From assembly GCA_030761205.1 (NCBI GenBank), contig JAULJL010000001.1:42883645-42947644 (forward strand): a DNA stretch of 64,000 nt, given 5' to 3'. The translations under genes were made by a program, and so were the position numbers. Of this stretch, positions 11,878 to 23,088 are shown in pieces. Numbering within the stretch: the stretch's first letter is position 1; each line of letters opens with the position of its first letter. The DNA is from Fremontodendron californicum. Lineage: Eukaryota; Streptophyta; Magnoliopsida; Malvales; Malvaceae. The notes below the pieces were generated by a model, which saw only the letters and a program-made list of their open reading frames with translations, was not told where the DNA came from and did not search any database.

Positions 11878-14800
11878 ATGGCAGCAAAATTCGAGATAGA
11901 GAAGTTCAGTGGGAGAAATTTCTCCTTGTGGAAATTGAAGATAAGAGCAATTTTGAGGAAGGATAATTGTCTAGAAGCAATTGAAAGTAGACCCACAGAA
12001 ATGACTGATGAAAAGTGGAAAGAGAAGGATGACAATGCTGTTGCCAATCTGCACCTAGCAATGGCGGATTCAGTTTTGTCAAGTGTTGCAGAGAAGAAGA
12101 CTGCAAAGGAGATTTGGGATGTTCTAAACAAATTGTACGAGGTGAAGTCACTTCACACCAGAATATTCTTGAAGAGGAAACTCTACACTCTTCGAATGAG
12201 TGAATCCACGTCGGTAACGGATCACATCAACACTCTGAATACGCTATTTGCTCAACTCACAGCATCAGATTTCAAAATAGCGGAAAATGAACGTGCGAAA
12301 CTTCTACTTCAGAGTTTACCAGATTCGTATGATCAACTCATCATCAACATCACAAATAACAATGTTAGTGACTCTCTTCACTTTGATGATGTTGCCGGTG
12401 CTATTCTTGAAGAAGAATCCAGGCGCAAGAATAAGGAGGAAAGGTCAGAAAATTCAAAGCAAGCAGAGGCTTTAACGGTGATGAGAGGCAGATCAACAGA
12501 ACGTGGCTTCAGTGGGAGTCAGAATCATGGTAGATCAAAATCTCGAAGAAGGAAGAATCTTAAATGCTACAATTGTGGCATGAGAGGGCACTCGAAGAAG
12601 GAGTGTTGGCATAATAAGAAGGGTGGAGAAAAGAATTCTGAAACATCAACCTCCCAAGGTTGTGTTGCAAGTACCTCAGATGATGGAGAAATCTTGTATA
12701 GTGAAGCAGCGACTAGTTCTAAAGGCGGAAAGAAACTCAATGATGTCTGGATAATGGATTCAGGTGCGACATGGCACATGACTCCACACCGAGATTGGTT
12801 TTGCACTTATGAACCTATTTCGGAAGGATCTGTGTTCATGGGAAATGATCACGCCTTAGATATTGCTGGAGTCGGTATCGTCAGATTAAAAATGCATGAT
12901 GGTACTGTTCGCAAAATTCAAGGGGTACGACATGTGAAGGGCTTAAAGAAGAACTTATTGTCAATTGGACAATTGGATGACCTCGGGTGCAAGATCCACA
13001 CTGAATGTGGAATATTGAAAGTAGTGAAAGGAAACCTTGTGGTGATGAAAGCAGAGAAGATCACAAGCAATCTATACATGCTTTTGGGAGAGACGTTGCA
13101 AGAGGCAAATGCATCAGTTGCAGCAGCCAGCCAAGAAGAAACGACGATGATGTGGCATCGCAGATTAGGCCATATGTCAGAGCGAGGCTTGAAAGTCCTT
13201 GCAGAACGCAATCTCCTGCCCGGGCTCAAGATGGTCAATTTACCTTTCTGTGAGCACTGTGTGATAAGCAAGCAGCATAGATTGAAGTTTGCTAAAGTAA
13301 CTACAAGAAGCAAACACATACTAAACTTAATCCATTCTGATGTGTGGGAGTCACCAGAAATATCCCTGGGTGGAGCAAAGTATTTTGTATCATTCATTGA
13401 TGACTATTCCAGGAGATTATGGGTGTACCCAATCAAGAAGAAGTCTGATGTGTTTCCAGTATTCAAGGAGTTCAAAGCACAAGTAGAGCTTGAAACTGGG
13501 AAAAGAATCAAGTGCTTGAGGACAGACAATGGAGGAGAATATGTAGACGGTAACTTTCTAGCATTCTGTAAGAAAGAGGGTATTATGAGACAATTCACGG
13601 TTGCACATACGCCTCAACAGAATGGTGTAGCAGAGTGGATGAACAGAACTCTCCTAGATAGAACAAGAGCCATGCTGAGAACAGCGGGATTGGCCAAATC
13701 TTTCTGGGCAGAAGCAGTCAAAACCACCTGTTATGTGATAAATCGATCACCATCAACGGCGATTGGTTTGAAGACGCCTATGGAGATGTGGAAAGGAAAG
13801 CCAGCTGATTATTCTTCTCTACATGTGTTTGGATGTCCTGTGTACGTGATGTACAACTCCCAAGAAAGAACAAAGCTGGATCCAAAATCCAGAAAATGTA
13901 TATTCTTGGGTTATGCTGACGGTGTTAAGGGGTATCGCCTGTGGGATCCCACTGCCCGCAAGGTTGTTGTCAGCAGAGATGTAGTTTTTGCAGAAAATGA
14001 ATTGCAAAGTGAGCAAACAAATGACAACACTTCAAAAGAGACTGCTACAGTGCAGATGGATAGAAATTCTCAAGAAGATGATTCTTCTGAAGCAGAACCA
14101 GAGCATGAGGTACCAGAACCAGTTGAGTCCGAGGCTGTAGAAGTTCGACGGTCAACTCGTGAGAGAAGGCCTCCAAATTGGCACACGGAGTATGTTACGG
14201 AGAGCAATGTTGCATACTGTCTTTTAACAGAGGATGGAGAGCCATCAACTTTTCATGAAGCTACTAGTAGCCCAGATGCTTCTCTGTGGATGACAGCAAT
14301 GCAGGAAGAAATTGAAGCTCTTCACAAGAACGAGACATGGGAACTGGTGGAATTACCACGTGGCAGAAAAGCCATTGGTAACAAATAGGTCTACAAGATC
14401 AAGCGGGATAGCAATGATCAAGTAGAACGATATCGTGCTAGATTGGTTGTAAAAGGATATGCTCAGAAAGAAGGTATTGACTTCAACGAGATATTTTCTC
14501 CAGTTGTCAGACTTACTACTATCAGAGTAGTGTTGGCTATGTGTGCTGCATTTGATTTACATCTTGAACAACTAGATGTAAAGACGGCTTTTCTACATGG
14601 AGAGCTTGAAGAAGAAATTTATATGCTCCAACCAGAAGGTTTTGTTGAAACAGGCAAAGAGAACTTGGTTTGCAGGTTGACCAAATCTCTGTACGGTCTA
14701 AAGCAGGCGCCCAGATGTTGGTACAAGAGATTTGATTCTTTCATAATTAGCCTTGAATACAACAGACTGAGTTCAGACCATTGTACGTACTACAAGAGGT

Positions 14801-15798
14801 TTGATGATAATGATTTCATTATTTTGCTGTTGTATGTGGATGACATGTTGGTGGTAGGCCCCAACAAAGATCGAATCCAAGATTTGAAGGCACAGTTGGC
14901 TAGGGAGTTCGATATGAAGGACTTGGGACCCGCAAACAAGATTTTAGGGATGCAAATTCACCGAGACAGAAAAGACAGGAAAATTTGGCTTTCTCAAAAG
15001 AATTATCTGAGGAAGGTCTTGCGACGCTTCAACATGCAAGACTGTAAGCCAATATCTACCCCACTTCCTGTCAATTGTAAATTATCCTCAGGTATGAGTC
15101 CTAGCAATGAAGCAGAGAGGATGGAAATGTCTCGAGTACCGTATGCATCAGCGGTGGGAAGCCTTATGTATGCTATGATATGTACAAGACCAGACATTGC
15201 ACAAGCAGTGGGAGCGGTCAGTCGATTTATGGCAGATCCTGGTAGAGAGCATTGGAATGTTGTTAAGAGGATCCTTAGATACATTAAAGGAACCTCAGAT
15301 GTTGCATTATGTTTTGGAGGATCAGAACTTGTTGTCAGGGGTTATGTTGATTCAGATTTTGCAGGTGATCTTAATAAAAGGAAATCCACTACTGGCTATG
15401 TGTTCACACTTGCAGGAGGAGCGGTAAGCTGGTTATCTAAGTTACAGACTGTTGTAGCTTTGTCTACTACAGAAGCTGAGTACATGGCAGCTACCCAAGC
15501 ATGCAAGGAAGCAATATGGATACAAAGGTTAATGGAAGAACTCGGGCACAAGCAGCAGAAGATTATTGTGTATTGTGACAGTCAGAGTGCCTTGCACATT
15601 GCAAGGAATCCAGCCTTTCATTCCAGGACAAAGCATATAGGTATACAGTATCACTTTGTTCGAGAAGTAGTAGAAGAAGGAAGTGTGGATATGCAAAAGA
15701 TTCACACCAAAGACAACCTAGCAGATGTTATGACAAAGCAAATCAACACTGACAAGTTTATTTGGTGTCGATCCTCCTATGGTCTATCAGAAACGTAA
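11878..15798 (+). pseudogene. Copia gag-pol polyprotein with one nonsense codon
   Basis: One continuous frame runs from the ATG at 11878 to 15798, broken only by an in-frame TAG at 14386-14388. Before the stop (836 codons) are a UBN2-type gag, a CCHC zinc knuckle (CYNCGMRGHSKKEC, residue about 229), the protease motif DSGA (about 294) and an integrase with HSDVW (about 486) and RTDNGGEY (about 548). After the stop come the Copia reverse transcriptase (QLDVKTAFLHGE; YVDDM at 14832-14846), RNase H (YVDSDFAGDLNKRKSTTGY) and the ALSTTEAEYMA motif. The stop lies at the start of the reverse transcriptase domain, so a normal full polyprotein cannot be made. No frameshift was seen, which fits a fairly young copy. 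Confidence 0.93.
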
Positions 15799-15860
15799 GC
15801 AACATGGAATGGCAAGACAGAAAGAGTGGTGTGAAGATATGATTGGTTTAATCAAATCTT

Positions 15861-15873
15861 CAAGTGGGAGAAT
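15861..15873 (+). other. Polypurine tract region of Copia element 1
   Basis: The stretch CAAGTGGGAGAAT lies directly before the 3' LTR at 15874. This is the usual site of plus-strand priming in LTR elements. Confidence 0.75.
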
Positions 15874-16218
15874 TGTTAGAACTTATATAAGAAAGTCCCA
15901 CATCGGTGGGAGCAACGAAGGAGTTCCTCCTTGAAGGCTATATAAAGAGCCTTAAGGAGAAGTATTAAAACCATCCCAAGAATTATCTCTTCCTCTCTTG
16001 TATACTTTCTTATATTCTTTGTGAGGTTGTTCTCTCCTAGTATTTAGAGAGAGAGGTGTTGTAATATTTTCTCATAGTGAAATTCTTCTAGTCTTGCCCC
16101 GTGGTTTTTCTCTTTATTCATTGAGGGTTTTCCACGTTAAATTTTGTGTGTTCAGTTCCTATTTTCTCATCTCTTATTTTAGTTGTGAGACACTATTCCG
16201 TCACTCTGGTATCCAACA
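15874..16218 (+). repeat. 3' LTR of Copia element 1
   Basis: It has the same length (345 bp) as the 5' LTR with about six single-base differences. A TATATAAA box is at 15939-15946. This LTR points toward the BLH11-type gene, whose ATG is about 1.65 kb downstream. Confidence 0.95.
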
Positions 16219-17870
16219 GCTTTAACCTAAGAAGTAGTGAGTGAGGGTGTGGTCCTTTCAGGTCTCAAAAAACTACAGAGTTACGGAACCAGAGGGCGAC
16301 AACTGAAGGATGCCAAAGGAACAAAGTTGCAATCATTACTTGCAACAGCCAAACAGACCAGCCCAAAAGATCACATCACACCCAGAATCAATCTAATCAG
16401 CTCACCAAACCAAATTCAATTGCCAGCCTTTTTGGTCTCTCTCTCTCTCTCTCTGACAGCAGCACAAGAACCCATTTTTTTTTTCCTGCACGTCCTCGAA
16501 AGATTGTGATTTTCATTGTCCTTTCAACATCTCTGTGCATGACTTACAACAGCTAACAGAAAAAAGTTAGATATTCCAATATGGTTTACAGACTCACAAG
16601 CAAACAATCTTAAAACTGAGAGTGTGCAAAAGATAGTCCACTTTTTCTCCTCCTTTTGCAAAATTTACAGCAATACAGAGCAGCAGAAGAATTTAACATA
16701 TTGAGAGCTCTCCTTGTGTGACAAGCGATAGAGAGAGAGTTTACACTGTTTTTGAGCTCAGTACTTTTGAGTTTTGAGTCTCCCAAAGAAATGTAGCTGC
16801 AGGCAATAAAGCTGAAGGATTGATGCTTTTGCTTGTTGTTTTATAGTCAGGGAAGAAGTTGGGGACCATCTTTCCCTGTCATCTTCTTCATTTCTTCTCA
16901 GCCAATTACCTCTGCCTTTTTTATGAACTAGCAGAGGTCTATGTATCTAGGTCTTCTAGCTTTTGGCTGCTTAGGGTTAGAACTATCCTTTTTTTTTTCC
17001 TGAGAGAAGTAAGATAAAGTCATTCTTTTCCTCTAAGCATTATTAGCATTTGTTACTACTATCAACAAAGGTATATTTGCAGTTTACCACCTACAGATGG
17101 ATGCTTTGTTGATTGCTTTCCCATTCATTTTTTATGCTTATTAAAGACAAGTGAGTTCCACCTATTTTTTTAGCTTTATTATTAGTTCCTCAAAGTCAAT
17201 TTCCCCCAATCAGGTCTTCAGTTAGTTACAAATGTCTCATTAGTTTACTCCAATTTCTTTGTCTTGTTTTCAGTAATAAATACCCTTCCTGTACTTCATC
17301 CCCTTTTATTTTATCCTTCTCCATGCTTTAACACATTGAAACTCTTCCCATTTTAATTCTTTCAGCTTAGTTTTAAAGGGTTTTGCGCTTTTCAAGGAAA
17401 GGAACTGAGGCTGAGCTGATTGTAATCTTACTTATGGCTACTGATTCGTTGGTTGCTTAGTGATCTCAGTTGCCTTGGGTGCAAAAGTCAGTAAAGATTT
17501 CCCATTTCAGTTCTGTCCAGCCATTACTTCAGCCTTCAGGTGGTTCTCTGTTTAATGCTCAGCAACTTATATATTCACCTTGTTTCAAGCCGAGTCTTAC
17601 CAAAAAAAAAAGCTGAGTCTTACCATTACTCACTTTTAATGCTTGTCACGTGGAATGGTAATTTGTCTTTGCTTTTACTTACTGTATGTATGGCTCAGTA
17701 ATTTTAGTGGACTCGGTGACTCAGTGTTCTTTGAAATGGTACATCCAGATTCTCTATCTCTTTCATTCTTCAATCAAGGCTCATAGTTTCTTTTTCTTCA
17801 CATTTGAAGGCCACTTGCCCTGGATTTTTTTAGCAAACTTTTAAAACCTTTAGCTTCCATTTCTGTCACT
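16219..17870 (+). promoter_or_regulatory. Promoter and leader region of the BLH11-type gene
   Basis: No protein-like frame is present. A (CT)n tract at 16435-16454 and a GAGAGAGAG run near 16730 are the kind of GA/CT repeats often found in plant leaders and bound by BBR/BPC proteins (family knowledge). An untranslated exon and intron are likely in this 1.6 kb, but I cannot place them. The Copia insertion ends at 16218, so the gene's upstream DNA has been displaced by about 5 kb. Confidence 0.4.
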
Positions 17871-19539
17871 ATGGTTTCCCGAGATTCAACTCCAAATCCA
17901 ACTTCTAGTATGTTACACCATTTTATTGTCTCAGATTCTATTAATAGCCAAAACCAATTCGGAGGCCAACATTTTTATGCTTATGGCTCTGTTTTGAGAG
18001 GCAACCACAACACATTTCCTCAGTCCCTTGGTTTGTTGCCTAGCATTCAATCTCTTGGGGAAAGAATGTCTAGATCAATGGACCTTCTTCCAGCTCCCAT
18101 TGTCACAGAGGAATCAGAGATTAGCCAGACTGGACACTTGATGGACCTTCTTGGAGCAGCTAACGAGACGAACCACCAAACTCAAAGGCTCTCACTGTCA
18201 CTCGGTTCTCACATGCTTGGTCCTTCCTTAAATTCTAATATTGCAAGTTCCAGTTACTGGCTTTCCGGGGCAGAAGATAGAGAAGTTTGTAATCAGGGAG
18301 TCGAACACATAAGTAATGACTACCCTTTCACAGGTAACACATTTGCTTCATCTTCCACCACATTACATCGATCTTGTTCGACTACGTATGGAGCAGAATC
18401 ATTTGCAACTGTTATTGGGAATTCGAGGTATCTAAGGCCAACTCAGTCCCTTCTAGATGAAGTTGTCAATGTTGGCGACAAAAATGTTGAGGAAAACTTT
18501 TTTGGGAAGTTATATCTAGGTGACAGAGGAGGTGGTTCAAGACTTTCCTCTGAATTAAAAGCCGAATTCTATAGTAACGAGATATTATTGCCTGAAAAGC
18601 ATGAGCTTCAAATTAGACTTGCAAAGCTAATTGGATTACTTGAGGAGGTTAGCTTGATCCTGTTGGATATAATTTTTATCGTGTTAGTTATGTTTGAACT
18701 TGGTTCTAACTTTCATTGTTGGTTCATTTTTCAGGTTGAGGTCAGATACGAGAAATACTACCAGCAAATGGAAGAAGTGGTTTCATTATTTGAATCGCTA
18801 GCTGGTATAGGAGCAGCAAAGTCTTATACTGCTTTGGCACTCCAAGCTATGTCCAGGCATTTTGGCAGTCTAAGAGATGCCATAATATCTCAAATAAATG
18901 TCGTCAGAAGAAAGTTTTCGCATGATTTACCGAGAATCAACAGGGGATTATCGCAACTTAGCCTTTTTGACAGAGATTCTAGACAGAACCGACTGTCTCT
19001 TCAACAGCTTGGAATGATCCCAAGCCAAAGGCAAGCTTGGAGACCTATTAGAGGATTGCCAGAAACCTCTGTAGCAATCCTTCGGTCTTGGCTATTCGAA
19101 CACTTCCTTCATCCGTAAGTTGATTTATTATAAGTTTAATCACTTCCTCATCCATTCTATGTAACACCAATTCTTACCATTTTGTTGCATGGTATTTAAC
19201 AGTTATCCAACAGACTCGGAGAAGCTGATGTTGGCATCACAGACAGGCCTGACAAAGAATCAAGTATAATTTCCTTATAACAATTTTCAATCTTACCCTC
19301 GAATGATCTATTTGCATAAGCTCAGGTTGATGTTTTCTTATACCAAATTTTGGGTCTTATCATTATTAATTCAGGTATCAAACTGGTTTATAAATGCTCG
19401 AGTTCGACTGTGGAAACCTATGATAGAAGAAATGTACAAAGAGGAATTTGCAGACTCTCCACAAGACTCTGATCCTGATCCATCATTAGCTAGCAGTTCC
19501 ATGGGCGGGGAAGGTGTCATATATCAAACTGAGGATTGA
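17871..19539 (+). CDS. BEL1-like homeodomain transcription factor, BLH11 type
   Basis: Four coding exons can be placed: 17871-18647, 18735-19114, 19203-19263 (61 nt) and 19375-19539. They total 460 aa and sit at the same splice positions as in the neighbouring BELL gene. Features in order are RLSLSLGSH (ZIBEL-like) near residue 105, the SKY box (SRYLRPTQSLLDEVVNV, near 185), the BELL domain (EVRYEKYYQQMEEVVSLFES, then AAKSYTALALQAMSRHFGSL) and the TALE homeodomain (WRPIRGLPETS, FEHFLHPYPTDSE, WFINARVRLWKP). A short acidic tail follows the homeodomain, with no C-terminal ZIBEL motif, unlike the upstream gene. The product should be a nuclear KNOX partner. The N-terminus resembles proteins annotated as BLH11 in other eudicots. 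That label also fits its position beside a BLH3-type gene, but is less certain than the family. Confidence 0.92.
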
Positions 19540-20389
19540 AGCAGTAGCAAAGATCAGTTTAGTTTTTGTAACCAAAGTTATTAAACTAATCAGATTGTTC
19601 AATGCTCTTTTCAGGATTTGATTTGAAACTAATTAGGCTCAAAATTCCAGACTCGAATACATTTTTGAAGCTTAATAGTGGAACTTTGCTCTCAAATTTT
19701 CTCATGGCAAGATATAAGATATTGAATTCAGTTTTGGCAGTTAAGTTTTAATGTTGTTTTAAAAGAAAACAAAATTTTTGCTAAAGGAAAATTTGATAGA
19801 AATGAACAGACAACTCACTTTATTCTATGATACCGTTTAGTCATATTCACTGGAGTCCTGTCCCCTGTGAATGATTTTTTTTTTTTACAAAAGATATTTG
19901 GGGAAATAAAAGAAAATATTGAGATTTGGGTTTGAATTTCAAATTTAATTGAATGTCACATTTTAAAATAATTACATTAATCAGTTGGACTAAATCTTGT
20001 AATGAATGACTTTTTGAAATTAAATTGATGGCGACCTTCATCTAGCTAGCTTTTTGTTCAATGTCGATATCCTTCAAGATTTGTTAGGCATAGGCTGTAG
20101 CAATTTTTCAGTTTTTTTCCCAATTAATGAAAGAAATCTATAACTTCTATAATAACTTAAAATAAAAACAATCTCCAAATCAATGGGAGAAGATAATTGA
20201 GAATTTTGAGTGTAGGGTTAGTTGACACCTAATCAAGGGTATTAAAGGGATTAGGAGGATTAGTTTAAGTATTTTCATTTTTTTGATATAGAAAGAAAGA
20301 AAGAAAGAAAAGAATGGAAAGAAAAGAAAAGAAGAAAAAGGAAAGGAAAAAAAAAAAGAACAAAAATTGTGTCTTCGTATTGTTTTAAT
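19540..20389. other. Downstream flank of the BLH11-type gene
   Basis: AT-rich sequence with no supported gene. A purine-rich GAAA/GGAAA tract lies at about 20288-20358. Confidence 0.4.
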
Positions 20390-20640
20390 ATCTGTATTAT
20401 TTTTTGTGTTTAAAATATTATAAATTTATATAATTTTTATACGTTAATAATTCATTTATGTAGATTTCGATACGTTCGCCTATTCGTGTCGTGTTAGTGT
20501 TATTTTTCGTCTGTTCAAAATATTATAAATTTATATAATTTTTACATGTTAATAACTCATTTTATATAGATTTTGTTCGTGTTTATATTATTTTTTTTAT
20601 ATATTCAAAATATTATAAATTTATAGAAATTTAGAATTCA
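20390..20640. repeat. Copy of the ACACGAACA-type repeat, opposite orientation
   Basis: Three repeats of 'aaaatattataaatttata.. tttttaca/tacgttaataattcat' occur together with the words TTCGTGTCGTGTT and TTCGTGT. These are the reverse complement of the array at 8385-10443. Confidence 0.65.
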
Positions 20641-21623
20641 TTTCAATCTCCCATCTCTCCTCCGTGTACTCTTGTTTTGCTCGTCTTGTCTTGCCTTTTT
20701 TTTTTTTTCCAACTTTGGTCAGCATACAACACAACAAATACCATAATTCCTAATTTCCTAGGACTAACTAACCAACTACTTTCAAAGCTTTGCTTTACCC
20801 TTTCATCTTCCTCGTAGTATTCTTAAAACATACTAATTCCATTGCAATTTGCAAGTATACTTGTTAGTAATTTTTAATCATTAATCCTTGATCTTTTTGT
20901 CCAGTTTCATTTTTGATTTACGATTCAAAAAACTTGATTTTTTAATTGGTAATTTTTTAAATTTATTTCAAATTCATCCATTTATCACACATATCGATAA
21001 AATTTATACAAAACTTGTCACTTGTATATGTCTACAAAGTGTCCGTAGCAAATTTAGTCCATATTCCATCGAAACTTTAATGGAACATTGGTGGATAGAT
21101 ACATTTTGAAACAAATTGAAAAAAAAAAAAATATTGAGATTTTTGATGTAAAGAATATCGTAGTTTGAAAATAAGTAAGAAATAGATGAAGGTACAAAGG
21201 AGGCTATAGTTTGAAAATAGGTAAAGAGGTTGCAGAAGCTGAGATTCGAATCTTAAACTTGTTGGATGTTACCTCTAAAAAATAATGTATGAACCAACTA
21301 AATTAAATCAAATGAAATTAAGTATAATATAAGAGAATGGTCGAAAAGGAAGAAAAGAAGGACAAATGGGCTCATTGAAGGGCCAGACTGGGCTTGGATC
21401 TAGTTCTCAAATGGTCAGGCCCTTTATGCCAAGTTGGGCTTGGACCTAGTATTCAAATGGTTCAGCTCAGTCCATCCGGTCTTGGACTTGCAATATTATT
21501 TGTATGGGTCCGTGCGGAGGCGTTCGTTAAATTCGCGGAAGGATCAACTTAATCCATAGTATGCAGTTGGTCTCCGCTCTAATCTCTCTTCTCTACTGAA
21601 AACTTAAAAAGTTAGAAGTGATA
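20641..21623 (+). other. Upstream region of the RsmI-type gene
   Basis: No supported gene is present. Two related GC-richer phrases around 'gggcttgga(t/c)cta' occur near 21390 and 21446, possibly a small local duplication or an old repeat remnant. The promoter is expected in the last few hundred bases but has no clear TATA box. Confidence 0.3.
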
Positions 21624-23050
21624 ATGCTCCTCCGACGACTTCCTTCAACTGCCGTTGCCGTCGCAACCACCGCACTTTCTCGGCGTTATACTTCTCCTTG
21701 CTTCTTCTCTACTCAGCCCCGCTTCCAATCCCTCAATTTTCTCTCCTTTTACCCTAAACTTAGCCTCCTTTCCTTTTGCTCGACCTCCCAAATTTCATCA
21801 GAATTCACCGACTTAATCACCGAGCAATCCTCCAAACGCGTAAAATCTCCACTCCTTTTCACTTTTTTTCTATTCCTTCTTAACTTTATTCGGAAAATTA
21901 TTTAATGCAGTTTTCGTTATTGCTGTCGCAGGGACCTCTCAAACCTGGACTCTATCTCGTCGGAACACCAATCGGAAACCTTGAAGATATCACTTTACGG
22001 TAATTTATGCCTCTTCTTTTATTCATTTATCTTTTATTTATTTTCTTACAAAACATTATTGGTGGTGTCATCAATGCAGTGCTATACGGGTCTTGAAATC
22101 AGCTGACGTCATACTCTCGGAGGACACGCGGCATTCCGGGAAGTTACTTCACTATTACAGCATCAAAACTCCTCTTGTAAGTGAGAGTTTGAGCCATTCT
22201 TTCTTGATCAGTTTGATGCCTTTCATTTTGTTTTCCAAAAATTCTGATTGTGCGGGTTTTAGAATTTCAGCTAAGTTATCACAAATTTAATGAATCTCAA
22301 AGAGAACAAACGGTTTTAAAGAGGTTAAAGGAAGGGGAGATCGTAGCGTTGATCAGTGACGCAGGAATGCCAGGCATCAGCGATCCTGGTACGGAATTGG
22401 TTAGTATTTTGCATCCTTATTGGCTGAATTCTGTAGAATATTTCCTTATACAAGTTTTAGATGAATTACTTTGTTTATTTTTGGTCTTTGATGAAGAATG
22501 TAATTACTGATGTTTGGATTCTCGGTTTAGGCAAAGATATGTGTGGGTGAAAACATTCCTGTGATTCCAATTCCTGGACCGTCTGCCTTCTTAACTGCTC
22601 TTTCTGCCTCAGGGTTGTCCACTGATGAATTCACATTTGGTAACTCTTTTGTGAAATATTGTGGTTGAACATGCTTCTGTGAATTCTTGGAAAGTTTGAC
22701 TCTTATATGGCATACAATGTTGCAGTTGGATTTCTTCCAAAACATGCTGGTTCACGGAAGGAGAGGCTGATGGCTTCTGCAAGTGAAACAACAACGCAGA
22801 TATTCTATGTTCCTCCTCACAAGCTTTGTCAGTTTTTTGAAGAAAGTTCCCTGATTTTTGGTGACTCAAGGTAAACAATATATCTGCCTATCTTCCATGA
22901 ACTATGATTAGTTTACTATCAAATGGTGAGAATCAGAGGAAAGGGTTGAAAGAGCAAGTCATTCTTGGTGAAGGGATTCAGTATGAAAAGATGGAATGTG
23001 TGTTTTGTCATTATGCTACGTAGAGGAGAAATCCACTTGAGCCAGAAGTA

Positions 23051-23088
<38 letters not shown>

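Larger units (their letters stand above)
11073..16218 (+). mobile_element. Copia LTR retrotransposon, structurally complete
   Basis: The element is 5146 bp with two 345-bp LTRs (11073-11417 and 15874-16218) that begin TG and end CA. It is flanked by the perfect 5-bp target duplication GCTTT (11068-11072 and 16219-16223). A methionyl-tRNA type primer binding site directly follows the 5' LTR, and a purine tract precedes the 3' LTR. The domain order gag, protease, integrase, reverse transcriptase, RNase H is that of Ty1/Copia. The polyprotein resembles the Tnt1-like (Tork) group, judged from gag and integrase style only. I counted about six differences between the LTRs (about 1.7%), which suggests an insertion of the order of one million years under usual plant rates. 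Confidence 0.96.
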
